Source: Drosophila miranda (lineage: Eukaryota; Arthropoda; Insecta; Diptera; Drosophilidae). Taken from it: a stretch of 64,000 nucleotides of DNA. The stretch covers positions 11,328,001-11,392,000 of the forward strand of contig NC_046676.1 of NCBI RefSeq assembly GCF_003369915.1, written 5' to 3'. Positions 1 through 11,669 of this stretch are shown here, in pieces. A program made the translations under genes and the position numbers. The notes below the pieces were generated by a model. It did not search any database. It saw only the letters and a program-made list of their open reading frames with translations, and was not told where the DNA came from. Each line of letters opens with the position of its first letter. Position 1 is the first letter of the stretch.

Positions 1-1
1 G

Positions 2-1876
2 CTGCTGCGCTGCAGCGCCTGCATGGAGGTCTTCCGTTCCGATGGCGACTTCCATGTGCACGTCAAGACGCGCCATCAGCTGGGGAATCATCACCACCCG
101 ATGGGCGGCAACAGCAGTCCGGCCAATCCGCTGCAGTGCATGTTCTGCCGGGCCGTGTGCTCCTCTGACCTGGAGATGCACTTCCATCTGGCGGCCCATG
201 CGCGACAGTTCCGCTGTCCATCCTGTCCGGAGACCTTCCACGTGGAGTTCCTGCTCGACAGGCACATGCAGAGCCAGCACGGCGGCGTCAAGGACAAAGA
301 GCTGCCGCCACAGAGCTCCCCCAACATGGGTAGTCTCTATGTGAACGCCCTGCTGCCTCCCCTCGCCGCAGCTGCCGCTGCCGCAGCTGCCACCAACAAC
401 AACAGTAGCATCATCGACTACAACGTGGCCTTCAAGGGGTTGTTTGGTGGAGGATCAACAGGAGGAAATGCACCCACAGGTCCCTCGGCGGCCGGCAAGT
501 TCTACAGCCCCTTGCAGGTGGAAACGAATGCCCTGAAGACACAGACCTCGCCCCATCCCGCCCTGATGTACGGCCTCAGCCAGCGGTATCTGATGGAGAT
601 GTACGCTGCCAAGTCGACGTCACCGGCCAACAGTGCCGCCAACGAATCAGCAGGAGGAGGAACCTCTTCCATCAATGCCCCGCCAGCACCACAGGCGCCG
701 CCACCTCCCGCACCAGCTGTCACTTTCAGCTGTGGGATGTGCGAGCGTCAGGATCTGCGCAGCGAGGCGGAACTCCACTCACACCGGAAGCTGGCCCACA
801 ACCTGAAGACGGGCGTGAGTCTGCGGTGCGCCTACTGTGCGGGCAACTTCAAGTCGCGGGCGGAGCTCGAGCAGCACATGAAGAGCTGCCACAACTCGAC
901 GGGCAAGCACAAGTGCCTCATCTGCGACGAGATCTTCCCCTCGCCGGCCATCCTGGCCGAGCACAAGCTCCAGCACTCGAAGGTGGGTCAATCGGGCAAG
1001 TGCGCCCACTGCAGCCACCCCTTGGAGGATGTGGTCGCCTTCCGAGCCCATCTCAGCGAGCATGGCAGCGATGGAGCCTCCCTGCCCCTGGCCTGCATTT
1101 GTTGTCGCCAGACACTTCACTCGGAGTTCGAGCTGAGCCTCCATGCCAAGTTCCATACGAAGTCCTCGTCCAGTGGCGGCTGCCTCCAAGAACCAGCTTG
1201 CGCCCTGTGCCTGGAGCCCCTGCCAGGGGCAGTGGAGGGTCCCACCACTCCGGCCAAGCTCTGCGAAAAGTGTTGCCGCAAGCACAACCTCAACGGCAAG
1301 CGGAACAAGGCCAGCGAAGCCCCCGTGGTCCAGGCCCAGCCGACTCCCTACCTGGAGAACCGCTGCAACTTGTGCAAGATGATCTTGCCGCATTCCCAGA
1401 AACTGCAGGAGCACCTGGTCGAGCACACCTTCGCCGGCACCGAGCAGCGAGGCTTTAATTGCTACATCTGTTCGGCCGTATTCACGGCCCCTGGCGGCCT
1501 CCTTGGCCACATGGCCGAGCACGGCGCCCACTCGCGTCCGTACGACTGCAATCTTTGCCCCGAGAAATTCTACTTCCGCGCCGAGCTGGAACACCACCAG
1601 CGGGCACACGAGCTGAGGCCAACAGTTCGTCCAACGCTCGCCAAACCGGAGCCCCCGATGCGGGGCAGTGCATCGCCCAGTCAAAGTCCGGTTCGAAGTC
1701 CCGCGACCGTGAAGCAGGAGCTGTACGACACGGATACGGGTCACTCTGGGGGCGGCGATGATGAGCCAGAGCCCGCCCAGGATGAGGAGGAGTACATAGA
1801 GGTGGAGCAGATTCCGCACGAGACGCGGCCAAGGGATGTCATGTCACAGATGGAAAGGGCCACAAACAGCGCCTGA
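2..1876 (+). CDS. Oaz: Multi-C2H2 zinc-finger transcription factor, C-terminal part (ZNF423/Oaz-like), partial
   Basis: The frame is open to the left edge and a finger (CSAC...HVKTRH) straddles the first ATG at position 23, so the start lies outside the window. I count eleven C2H2 fingers: three near the start, five in the middle (about 740-1170) and three near the end (about 1360-1610). A degenerate cysteine cluster (CALC...CEKC) lies between the last two groups. Spacers are rich in Ala, Pro and Ser, and the tail is acidic (DDEPEP, DEEEY). Widely spaced finger groups and the last three fingers resemble the ZNF423/ZNF521 family, whose fly member is Oaz, a DNA-binding partner of Olf/EBF factors. 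The family call is fairly secure; the exact symbol is inferred from finger layout and neighbourhood. No intron is visible in this part. Confidence 0.75.
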   Translation: MLRCSACMEVFRSDGDFHVHVKTRHQLGNHHHPMGGNSSPANPLQCMFCRAVCSSDLEMHFHLAAHARQFRCPSCPETFHVEFLLDRHMQSQHGGVKDKELPPQSSPNMGSLYVNALLPPLAAAAAAAAATNNNSSIIDYNVAFKGLFGGGSTGGNAPTGPSAAGKFYSPLQVETNALKTQTSPHPALMYGLSQRYLMEMYAAKSTSPANSAANESAGGGTSSINAPPAPQAPPPPAPAVTFSCGMCERQDLRSEAELHSHRKLAHNLKTGVSLRCAYCAGNFKSRAELEQHMKSCHNSTGKHKCLICDEIFPSPAILAEHKLQHSKVGQSGKCAHCSHPLEDVVAFRAHLSEHGSDGASLPLACICCRQTLHSEFELSLHAKFHTKSSSSGGCLQEPACALCLEPLPGAVEGPTTPAKLCEKCCRKHNLNGKRNKASEAPVVQAQPTPYLENRCNLCKMILPHSQKLQEHLVEHTFAGTEQRGFNCYICSAVFTAPGGLLGHMAEHGAHSRPYDCNLCPEKFYFRAELEHHQRAHELRPTVRPTLAKPEPPMRGSASPSQSPVRSPATVKQELYDTDTGHSGGGDDEPEPAQDEEEYIEVEQIPHETRPRDVMSQMERATNSA

Positions 1877-2560
1877 GGAAAGCGCCCATGTAGCGAATGA
1901 GAGAGAGGAAAAGTATCAAGGACACATATTCAGAAGAGGGAAAGAGCCCGTAGTATTCATAAGACTGTTTCACGATTCGGGTATCCTTCCTATCTTGGAA
2001 CTCGCAGAAGTACGGGAGTACTTGCCAGAGTATTCTTCTTTCAAATCTTAGATCTTGCCACTTAAAATCATACAGTAAATGGAACAGTTTAGTATTAATC
2101 AGATAGATATATCCGATATACATATACACACTCCGTAGATCTAATGTCACCCTCTTAAATATCATGACACATAAAATATTACACATACGCCTAGTTTACT
2201 CGTAGAAATTCTTGACAAAAACCTTTGCGTGTGATAGTTTTTCAAAGATTCATCGCGTTTATTTATACCCAAGCTATTTTATAGTTTATAGAGCGTTTGG
2301 CGATTTCATTTTTTTTTGTATTTTATAGGGCCTTGCCTTCGTATTTCAGTATTTATATAGATCTACATTATTAAGTAGCCTCCATCCAACAATAATTGAT
2401 TAACGTGTAACTACAATTTATTATACACATACATATTATCGTATTATATAGTTATGTATGTATTACATAAGCACCAAGAAAATTTTTAATGTGTAGCATA
2501 AAAAGAACTAAAAAGAAAAAGCAAACGACAGAAAATGATTTAGTGAATAAAACAAACACA
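1877..2560 (+). other. 3' UTR of the zinc-finger gene
   Basis: AT-rich sequence follows the TGA stop. An AATAAA signal lies at 2546-2551. No open frame of interest is present. Confidence 0.5.
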
Positions 2561-5500
2561 AGTTGAAACCAAAAAGAAAAAGAAAACGATCCAAAATACT
2601 TTATGTGTTTCCCTAGAAGCTTCATTCGGTTTGGGGCGGTGTGGTGGGGAAAATCTGATAAGAAAATCTCGTTGTGCGGCTCCTAGCCGTAGGTATACCC
2701 GTTTATACCCGTATTTTTTATGGAAGCTGACAACATGCGCCGCGTGACGAGACAAGGCGAGGTCTCCTCCGCCTCGAGGGCTCCTCCAAGACCAAATTTT
2801 ATGGCGAATATTTCGTTTCTGGTTTATTTCGGCAAGCGCGACACGTAATGGCAATAAAAAAGGTGCGCAACAGGGTAACCGGCGACCCGTTCGGGGTTTA
2901 TGGAGTTTCGCATAAGGCACTGCCGAGGGGCAGCGCAACAACAAATTGGCATCTCAGTTGGGTGATCTCTATCTGTATCTTGAAGACCGGTGGCAATTAC
3001 CCGCCAACAGATTACCAAGGCGACAACGCTTCTGTTTCTTGGAATGAAATGCAGCAGAATGCCCGACTCGGATTTGGAGTTGGTTTGACTGGACTGCCAG
3101 TGGTGACTCCAGGCTTGAACTTAGTCTCGATTCTGGTCGGCCGTCGTCTAATCTGCAGCACCTCCTGCTTCTCGGAAGCAATTGCAAATAAATCGCATTT
3201 AATAAATTGCAGCGGCAAAAGGCACCGACCGCGGTTAGAGCGGCCTGCACCTGTCCCTGTCGGCAATCATCACAAATCAATAAAAATGTTTATCATCGAA
3301 ACAATTGGTCCAACTCCAGCTCCAGGTCCAGGTCCAGCTCCAGCTCCAATTCCAGTTGCAGTACTCGTACAACTCTCCTGTGCGGCACTCCACTCGCCAA
3401 GTGGACACAAAGCACCGGCAGTTGTTAATTAGCGCCATGCCACACATGCCAAGGTGTCCGGTGGAAAACAGCAAAACAGCGACACAGCCAAAGGAAAAAC
3501 TCGTTGGGCCATTGGCAATCGGAATTGCCATCGAACGGGGCGAACGCAATCGAAAGCCCGTCGAGGAGACTTCATTGATCGTTTTGGCCCCCCACACCAC
3601 GAACTCCACGCACTCCATGCTGCATGCCTCATGCACCACGCTCCAGGCCAGACCGCCAGGCGCGTCATCCGCGCGATCCTCCACTCTCTGTCGCTTCCTC
3701 TCTCTGCTTGTTTCTGCGAACTCCTTTTATTTGTCTTTCTACCGCTTTTAGCGTCACCAATATGTCGAAGGCTGAATGTTGAATGCTGATGGAGATGGAG
3801 ATGGAGAAGGCTATGTCGATGTCGATGGCTCTTTAAATCAAAACCTCCAACGTACTCGTATCAAGTCCACGCGGATCGCTTCGATTCGCATCGCTTTATT
3901 TTTGGTATTTTAGGTATTTGACGGGTTTTTACACGCTTCCATTAAAAAGAGGATCACAGTGGTCAAAAGATGATGGTTTCCCCAAGGGAAAATATTGAGT
4001 AATAGCTAGTAAGGGTCTTACTCAATGAATGTATCCCATTCTATAAAGTTGTTCCCCACAAGCTAATGCAGATTTACTCAGGATTCCATTATTTTGCTTT
4101 TAATTGTTTTTCATCTTTCACTGGCACCAATGTGCGGCGTTTGAAAGTCTGCTAAGTGACTGACTAACTAACTAACTAGCTGACTGACTGACTGACAAGG
4201 CGACTTGAATGCCCGACAACCTGAAAGCCCCACATCCCCTCTGCACGTCCACATCCACATGGCCTTTGGCGGGGTAGATAGCCATCCATTCGCCCGAGCT
4301 CCCCACTGAGCCCACTGAGTGTTGTGTTCGTGTGTCCAGCTCCAACTTGGGGCTGGCATGCGAGAAAAGCATTTTTGAGCCAAGACAGCGTTACATTGAC
4401 AAATGAAGAAGCTCCCATCAGTCAGCGAAGGAACTGAGAGACAGACAGACGGACGGACAGGGAGTAAGAGTGGGTCTGGACTGGCGCGGATGATGATGCC
4501 ATGCCCACAAAACACCCAAAACCAAGTGGCAAATGGATACAAATGATGATCAGCGTGGATTGGTGAAAATAATGGAGGGAACAGAATGCCAAAGGCGAGC
4601 TGCGGTGAGGCGAAAGGAAGGGCCTTGCAGGTCCTTGACAGTGGCAGGTCCGCCACATCATGAGGGGTAAGTGATGGCAGTAAAATATTTTCGCATGCCT
4701 TATTAAACAAAAACAAAAGTGAAAAATCGTTCCGTTTGCAACCCCCTTGCTCGGCAAATGCTTCCTCTTCCGGCCTGATGGGGGAAAGGACAACGCTAAG
4801 GACACGGAATGTGGGCCAAACATGCGATTTTTGCAAAGGGAAGCATTCGAGAGCAAGGGCTACACTTACATACATTATATTCATTACCGGCTTATTAGCG
4901 TGATTTACCGATTGGGGGAGTGATGCGGTATGCGTTGAGGATGTGGATGAGGCTGAGGATGCGGATGGGAAAAAGGATGTTTAAGGATGTTCGTGACGAT
5001 GCTCGGCAGGAGGATGGTTAATGCCTGGGAAAATGACTCTGAAAGCGCCATATCCCATATCCGTTTGTCAATAATACCGTGCGAATTTCTTGATGGATGG
5101 CTGTAAAACAGGAAGCTCCCTAAGCTCTCTACGCCTCCCCCTCCCGCCTCTCTCTCTATAATTCCCCCAATCGATGGCTCTGTCATATGCAAATCATGAT
5201 TTGGGTTTAGCCTGATATGAAACAACGTTCATAGCTTAATGGATCGCCTCGAGAAGAGGGTTTCATCTTCGTTCGTGGTTGTCAATTAGCTGTCAACTTC
5301 CTGTCTGCAATTGTACCATTACAGTGGGGACTGGGGACTGCGGACGGCGGTCTGTGGCAGGGGCATCCACTAATTAGCAGGGCTGACCAGATCAGAGAGA
5401 GAGAGATCAGATCAAACAGAGAGTATCCTCTTCAGAGGCCGCTGTCGAGGCGCTAATTCAATTAATAATCCCTCGCTGGCCGACACTCGAAGGGGGACAC

Positions 5501-8180
5501 GACACGCGCGATGTTTATCGGACCAACAATTTACACAAATTAAAACTAAACAGATCTCCCCATCTCTCCCCCCCTCCCTTCCACTTCGAGCTTAATTATG
5601 CAATTATTATACAATTTTTCTTTAGTTTGGTTAATTTTTCTGATATTCATATCCTCCTTCGGCTCGATGCAGAGGCAGGGCACGAGCTGAGGTGCCGAAA
5701 GCCCAAACAGAAACCGAAACCAAGAACATTTGCAGATACAGATACAATTACGAACACATAATCTTTCAGATACACATATGCGGCCTTTCCCATTGGCTGG
5801 AGGAACGTTAACTGTGTTTGTGTTTGTGTTTCTGTGTGCCTGTGCGCCTGTAGGTGTTTATGTACAAGAATTCGTTCGCCAAGCCGGATACATATGCCGC
5901 ATAGGGAGTCGGTCGTTTGGGGCGTGGCATGGGTGGGCCAGGATACACATCTGCCATACATATCCAGCAGGTACAGGCGAGTGTTTTTGTGGCAGAAGAA
6001 AGGTTTAAACTTAATATTTTAATTTATTTCCAGAGGTATTAATTAATTTCAGTTCCTCAAATTAACTCACATTTTCAGCAAATTATCTTCTCCTCTGATA
6101 AATTCCAGGCTTCTTTTGAACTCCTCCAACACCCTCAACCTTCTCAAGGGTCCGCTTCCTTCCACCCGTGGCATACTCACTCAATACACGATTAGTAATA
6201 GATATGTCTCCTTATTAGAACGTGGTGAACGTGCCGCTATTTGCGTTATGTAAATGGATATCGATATGCGAGATGATCCCCAGACCGTTTGATTGATTGA
6301 TTGATTGCCATTCAGGGCAGGCAGCACCAAATATAAACAGCAATCATGGAGGACAAAGGATGGCTTGGGGTCTTTCTTCTGCAGTACTCGTATTTGCGGG
6401 CGGTTTGTTTTCTATGCGCAATTTATAAAGTTGCTGACACAATAATGGGAGCCAGGCCAGATCGGAATATGCCAGGATCAGCAGCAGGAGCAGGACCGAG
6501 GATCACATCACCGCATGGCACCTCCGCCTTAAATTCTCGCGAATTAAATTAAAAAGGAGCTGTGGATTGTGGTCCTGTACTCCTGCAGAGCACATTCGGA
6601 GAGCAAAAGTATTGTATTACCAGTAGCCAGGAGCAAGCAGCAGCAGCAGCAGGATCCGTAGAGCGTCCCAAGTTTGCTCGCCTTGATAAGACATAAAAGG
6701 TCCTTAAAGACAAAGGACCTTCGGCATAGCAATTGCCCGACCCAACCCAAGCATTTCCTTGTGCGTGTTTATGCTTTGCGCCTTCTTATCCCTCAATTTC
6801 TTATCACGGCAAAAAGATCAAATTTCGAGAGGGAGCCAGACGAGGAGAGCGACGGACAGATAGACAGAGAAAAGGAACCGCTGGGAAAGGATGTGCCAAA
6901 GGATGTATCCCAGTCTGTGCGACTCTTTTCAGGAGCCAGCGAGGGCGGACAGGAGTCACAAGGAGATTGCATAACAGTCCCCAAGACAGTCTTAAATGCT
7001 GAGAATTAATTACATTTCAATTACTTCAACTTTTACTTCACCTCTTACTTCACCTCTTACAAAAATTGCGAGAAGCAATGAGAGTCAATGCTCCCCATGT
7101 ACATGGATCGGTTGGCTGTGTTTTTTTTTATTTGTTTAAGCATTACATAATCAGATGCTGCTGTCCCCCATGCATCGCCTGGGTAAACGTTTCTGTAGAA
7201 GCCCAGACTGAGACACAGACCTTAATTAAATTTTTGTGGCCTGAACAGGAATTGTGGTTCGGTTTCTGTGTGTTGGCTTGTTCTAAGTACGCTTCTTGTG
7301 ACTTATTTTATGACCCGCACAGTTTTGGGCCTCGCAAGATGACGACGACGATGATGATGATGGACAGAAACGGACAAGTTTCACAATTTGCCTGTCCCCA
7401 GCACATCCCATCCCATCCCCATACCCATCCCTCCCCCGTTTCATGTGTTAGTTCATGTCCAGAGTGCGTTTTGACCTCTTGGCGCGTACGTGCCTGGCCT
7501 CAGAGTGTGACAAACTGGTTGCTGGGTAGCATAGTGTATACGGTGTGTAGCCGTCGCTATATAGTGAGCCTATAGTTGTTGTTTTTATGACTTAATGCCG
7601 CGTACGCCGCGCAATTTCAATTACAGCCAGAACCCCGCCGCGCTCTGTCATAGTACAAGCTGTTTACACAAATATACGACTACTATGTTGGATATATAGA
7701 GCAGCTCCGCTCAAACACTTTCATTACACCATTGAGAACGGGGTGGGGAGGGGGAAGGAGCTGTAAAATTGTTGCACGCGCCCTCCGGTACGACGGTTAG
7801 CCCTACGGTTGGGGCCAGGTGCCAAATTTGACGGGCCAACACCGCTGCCGTTGAAGTCGCGCATAATTTATGCCTTACAAAACTGAACTATGATGGTTTG
7901 GGGCGGCGGAGATGGAGTCGACCTCTAAGAATGACTAGGGCACGTGTCTGTCTTTATGATTTCTGGTTTTGCCGTTCTCTATTTCCCTCACAGTTGCATT
8001 CATATTTGATGATTCCTTCGTCTCTGCATTTTGAGTTGCCAAATTTAATCAAGCAGTTTCAAATGAAATTGGACCAGAAATATGAAAAAACTGATATATT
8101 GCAACTTGGGAGTCGTTTTGAGCAGAGAAACTGATTAGGAGCCTGAAAAGGTAACCCTATAAAAAAAGGAGATATATAAA
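2561..8180. other. Intergenic region without recognisable genes
   Basis: Only short ORFs with low-complexity translations occur, on both strands, and none shows a domain, a splice structure or biased codon use. Simple repeats include a CTGA/CTAA tetranucleotide tract at 4156-4196, an imperfect pyrimidine/purine hexamer stretch near 3305-3360 and GGAGAT repeats near 3790-3810. Enhancers may be present but cannot be read from one sequence. Confidence 0.5.
4156..4196. repeat. Tetranucleotide (CTGA/CTAA)n microsatellite
   Basis: About ten units of an alternating CTGA/CTAA motif are visible. Confidence 0.8.
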
Positions 8181-8188
8181 AAAGTAGT

Positions 8189-8385
8189 CTTTTAAATTTG
8201 AATTTGCCGCGTACAAATGTGCTGCCAGACTACTGGAGTACCGTAAAATACCAAAAATACTGAAGTTTAATGTTGGCCAGCTTCAACGGCTTTTCAAATT
8301 ACGCCACAGGTTTGTTTGTACTCTTGAACGATCCGATATTTACGAGAGAGAGACCACGGACGAAATACGATTAGATTATCGTTAA
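8189..8385. repeat. Diverged direct repeat, copy A
   Basis: The segment shares blocks with 8878-9066 in the same order and orientation: a run of CTTTTAAATTTGAATTTG type, the block GTGCTGCCAGACT, a CAACGGCTTTT block and a GAGAGAGA block. Copy A lacks the motif 1-like box seen in copy B. Confidence 0.55.
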
Positions 8386-8877
8386 AAGAGCCGATGAGGG
8401 AAATACATACACATATTAATGCATAGGTGTTATTTTAAAATTGTAAACTCTCACAACTCACAACTATTTTCCTTTATCTTATCGTTACTTATCTTTACCT
8501 TTACCTACCGCACAATCACTCACATTAGCTTGAAAATCGAAACCACCAACCATAAACCCCCATGATAGCCCTTTGCAAAAGGTATAAATCATCATAATAC
8601 TCAGAATTGCTAGCGATTAAAAAGGCAAGTCTTTTGGATCGTTCTGAACGGGTTTCCAAGCGGATATAAATTTTGGACGGACTACATACCTTTGACTCAC
8701 CTATTTCACCTATAACGCACATTAGGTGCGAAATGGAAAGCTCTTGATTAAGGGAAGCTTTTGTAGAGAAGAAAGCAAAACATGGAAGCTCGAGAGCCCA
8801 GGAAACCATGGAAAAGGGAACTTTATTGCACTCATACCATTTTTTGCGTTAATATATACACATAAATTGCGAATATC

Positions 8878-9066
8878 CTTTTAAATTTAAATTTGGCACG
8901 CACGAATGTGCTGCCAGACTGTTAAAATGCTTCAAATTAAAGCCAGTGTGACCACACATATTGCTTGGCCAAGGTACAACTACTCAACGGCTTTTTGGTT
9001 TAAGCTGAAGTTCTCTTCACCGTTCAGTTTTTGTGTAGAGAGAGACATGCGATCAGGTTATCATTA
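8878..9066. repeat. Diverged direct repeat, copy B, with a motif 1 box
   Basis: This is the partner of 8189-8385. It contains CAGTGTGACCA at 8944-8954, the reverse complement of the fly core-promoter motif 1 (YGGTCACACTR), so it could promote minus-strand transcription. It abuts the 3' end of the Ly6-like gene. Confidence 0.5.
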
Positions 9067-9101
9067 AGATTCCGTACAACGTTGAAGCGCTTTATTAAAA
9101 A

Positions 9102-9660
9102 TTAACTGAGAACCTTGGTCAATAGCAGCGCAAAGATAGAGCCAATTATGGTGTACGCACTACCACTGAAGGTTCCCGCGGGTCCATCGTAATTGCAGTT
9201 GTCAGTATAGCAGACGCCACAGTGCGCGTTCCAGTTGGCCCTGGCATCAGGATCGGTCAGATTACGAGCACAGATCCTGATATCCGGATGGGCACAGCCA
9301 AGGAACTCACTCGTAAGCGTGTTGTTAGGGCCAAGAGGTGTTGTGGGAGGGATTTGCGGACCTGTGTAGTAGGTGAGATTGGCACACAAGAAGCTCTGGC
9401 TGCCACCTACTTCGGGCACATCGTTGTGGTACGTCGAAAGCCAGTCGCTGGTGGCATTGGCCGTGGCGTTGGAGCAAGTCTGGACCGTGGGGTTCTTGCA
9501 AGAAGTGGCATCATTGCAGCTGTAGCAGGTCAGCGAGCTGGCTAATTATTAAATTGATTCGGTTATCAACTGGATCATCAGAATCAAACTGAATTTTCTT
9601 ACCGAATCGCACGCCCACAAAGGCTACAAGCACCACAGCAAAAATCAATTTCTTCCACAT
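9102..9660 (-). CDS. Ly6/uPAR-family GPI-anchored protein
   Basis: There are two exons, 9660-9603 and 9541-9102, giving 165 aa. The first encodes a hydrophobic signal peptide starting MWKKLIFAVVLVAFVG. The mature part begins near LTCYSCNDATSC, the typical Ly6 opening, and carries paired cysteines ending in CGVCYTDNCN, the typical Ly6 close. A C-terminal hydrophobic stretch (YTIIGSIFALLLTKVL) preceded by small residues suggests GPI anchoring. Two NAT sequons and an NLT sequon suggest glycosylation. Fly Ly6 proteins act at the cell surface, for example in septate junctions, but this member's role is unknown. A TTTATT at 9091-9096 (AATAAA on the coding strand) lies only five bases after the stop. 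Confidence 0.8.
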
Positions 9661-10119
9661 ATTTATTAAGTGTTCTTCTGTTTGCGACTGTTCAAGGAAT
9701 ACTGATTCGAGCACAGCTCATGTGTCCCATGAGGTTGGTGACAAATATGACGATCATTAAATTATATAAAGATTAGATTAACACATGAAGTTCACAGTAG
9801 TAAAAACTATGGCAGAGTTAATGTCTTCTTACAGAGACTAAAAATGGGTATCCGGGATCGAGATACAGGAAACTTATCACATGCATAAATAGGTCTAAAC
9901 AAACTCAATCTAAGAAAAGGTAATTATAATTTAAGGTTGAAAGCTAAAAAACAGAATTGTACTATCAGTCAAATGAAATAGGGTGTAAAAACGTCCATAC
10001 TCATGGCTGAATCATTTCGCTTACACTTACGTTTAGCTTTGACCCTTTTTGTTACCTTTTTTGTTTAAGCCTTATTTTAGACACAATCCAAAAAAGTTCC
10101 TTAAATAAACCAATCTTGT
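9661..10119. other. Short intergenic spacer
   Basis: AT-rich sequence lies between the divergent Ly6-like and methyltransferase genes. No ORF or RNA gene is seen. Confidence 0.4.
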
Positions 10120-10440
10120 AGAAAATCGAATCATCAATCGGATAAAACTATTTGATTAAGGCTGAGTGTCTTAGCCGAATATTAAAATCAAGGAATATTA
10201 TTTCCGAGCATGGGCATAGATCGATTAACCCATTGTAGACCAGGGGGTAGTTAAATATTCACCGTTCTGGTGAAAGCTGTCTTGGTCTTTGTTATAAGGA
10301 AAGATGAAGGATTGGATGAATCTACAAGATTAATTATTATTATTAGTACTATTTTCTGCGGTTTAACTCAAGTTGCTATCCTGTTTAAATAACGGGGGCT
10401 TAAGTGGGTTAAGTTCGATTTTTCATCGTACGTTTGATTT
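10120..10440 (+). repeat. Dispersed AT-rich repeat copy containing a TTAA-bounded unit, upstream of Ntmt
   Basis: The stretch GAATCATCAATCGGATAAAA, followed by a GAATATTAAAATCAAGGAATA block, matches the repeat found upstream of lbk, Lis-1 and the PRKRIP1-like gene. Embedded in it is a unit of about 190 bp starting TTAACCCATTG (about 10225) and ending AGTGGGTTAA (about 10411). A similar unit in the same flanking context occurs at about 54678-54875. Motif 6 and motif 1 boxes are not evident here. Confidence 0.55.
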
Positions 10441-10507
10441 ACACACTTTGGTTTAATTTTTTGTTGACATTTTTGTTTATTTGAGACACAACTCAAAGCA
10501 AAAAAAG

Positions 10508-11326
10508 ATGCCATTGACTGAAGGACCGGCTCCCGAAAAGTGTGTGAATGCTTTAAAAGACGAAATGGACAGCAGCGAGGACAAGGAGTGCACGCAGGAA
10601 ATCAGAAATGGACCGGAAGCAAAGGTAGCCGATGCGGTCGCAATCAGTTCCACTGCAAGCAATGCTCAGGAGCCAAAATTTTATGGCAAAGCGCAAAAAT
10701 ATTGGTCGGAAGTGCCAGCCACAGTCAACGGGATGCTGGGAGGCATGGGATACATCAGCGCCACCGATATACAGGGTTCCAACAATTTCCTACGCGAAAT
10801 AAGGGTACCGGGAAACAAGCTGGCGTTGGACTGCGGAGCCGGTATTGGCCGAATTACTCGACACCTGCTAATACCTCGCTTCCATTGCGTGGATATTGTG
10901 GAGCAAGACCCAGCTTTTGCCAACAAGGCCCGGGAGTACTGTACGACTGAAAACACGCCAGTCGGCAGCTTGGGGGAGATCTACAACGTTGGACTACAGA
11001 AATTCACTCCCACAAAGAAATACGACCTCATCTGGAGTCAATGGGTCTTAGGACATCTCACTGAGCCGGACTTGATCGACTTCTTTCGACGCGTCCGGCA
11101 GGGACTGTCGCCTGGCGCTTTCTTTGTCCTTAAGGAGAACGTAACCAAATCAAAGGAGATAATCGTTGACGACGAGGATTCCTCAGTTACTCGACCTCTG
11201 GAGCACTACGATATCTCGTTAAAGGCGGCTGGATTTCGGATTGTGCGGAAAGTGCGCCAGCAAAACTTTCCAAAGGACCTTTATCCAGTTTACATGATCG
11301 CCTGTAAGCCACTCTCCTCGGCTTAA
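10508..11326 (+). CDS. Ntmt: Alpha N-terminal protein methyltransferase (NTMT1/METTL11A family)
   Basis: This single-exon gene encodes 272 aa. The start is the first ATG in frame (10508); upstream codons are open but lack an ATG. The enzyme transfers methyl groups from S-adenosylmethionine to the alpha-amino group of proteins that begin, after Met removal, with X-Pro-Lys type motifs. The SAM-binding motif I, LDCGAGIGRITRHLL, lies at about residues 107-121, and the family signature WSQWVLGHL at about 176-184. A family-typical block (FYGKAQKYWSEVPATVNGMLGG) lies near residue 60. The N-terminal 55 residues are a charged, probably disordered extension absent from the human enzyme. AATAAA follows at 11438-11443. 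Confidence 0.93.
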   Translation: MPLTEGPAPEKCVNALKDEMDSSEDKECTQEIRNGPEAKVADAVAISSTASNAQEPKFYGKAQKYWSEVPATVNGMLGGMGYISATDIQGSNNFLREIRVPGNKLALDCGAGIGRITRHLLIPRFHCVDIVEQDPAFANKAREYCTTENTPVGSLGEIYNVGLQKFTPTKKYDLIWSQWVLGHLTEPDLIDFFRRVRQGLSPGAFFVLKENVTKSKEIIVDDEDSSVTRPLEHYDISLKAAGFRIVRKVRQQNFPKDLYPVYMIACKPLSSA

Positions 11327-11669
11327 ATTAAAAATATAGTTACTACGGTACAAGAGAAATTGTACCCAGAATCCAATATCACAATTTTAGCTAGTCAGAC
11401 AAATTTCTAAATTATATTTGTATAGCTTATAGAGACAAATAAATTTATCAAATGACCAAACCGGGTCACAAACTCGCAAACATCAGCGTATCCTTTAATT
11501 CTTGTTCAATAATAAATAGTTCAAACATTGTCCCGTCCGCTTCATCGGTCCGGCAACGCCAGGTGGCCGAGCGGCGTTGCCAGTGCGACAGAACTGTTTC
11601 TCTGCTGACGAAATATTTGCCGCATTGCAAGAACAAGTGCAAGAGATTTATTTACCAATATAAAGAATA
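11327..11669. other. 3' UTR of Ntmt and 5' region of CysRS
   Basis: The segment contains the Ntmt polyadenylation signal (11438-11443) and the probable CysRS promoter. CGTTGCCAGTGCGACAG near 11575 resembles a degraded minus-strand motif 1. No ORF of note is present. Confidence 0.4.

Noticed and set aside
1688-1705. A GGTTCGAAGTCCC string resembling a tRNA B-box
   Set aside because: It lies inside the zinc-finger coding sequence, and no cloverleaf or A-box can be drawn around it.
779-1819. A 346-codon open frame on the minus strand opposite the zinc-finger gene
   Set aside because: It is the antisense shadow of a GC-rich coding region. It has no recognisable domain, while the plus strand shows regular C2H2 spacing.
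2848-3432. A 194-codon plus-strand ORF in the intergenic region
   Set aside because: Its translation is compositionally odd (Pro/Ala repeats from a simple-sequence tract), with no domain and no splice or polyadenylation context.
4168-4884. A 238-codon minus-strand ORF
   Set aside because: The translation is rich in Cys, Ser and Phe without a domain and overlaps a tetranucleotide repeat. It is probably chance.
7066-7575. A 169-codon ORF
   Set aside because: There is no recognisable domain. The Met/Thr run comes from a GATGAC simple repeat, and there is no supporting promoter or conserved motif.
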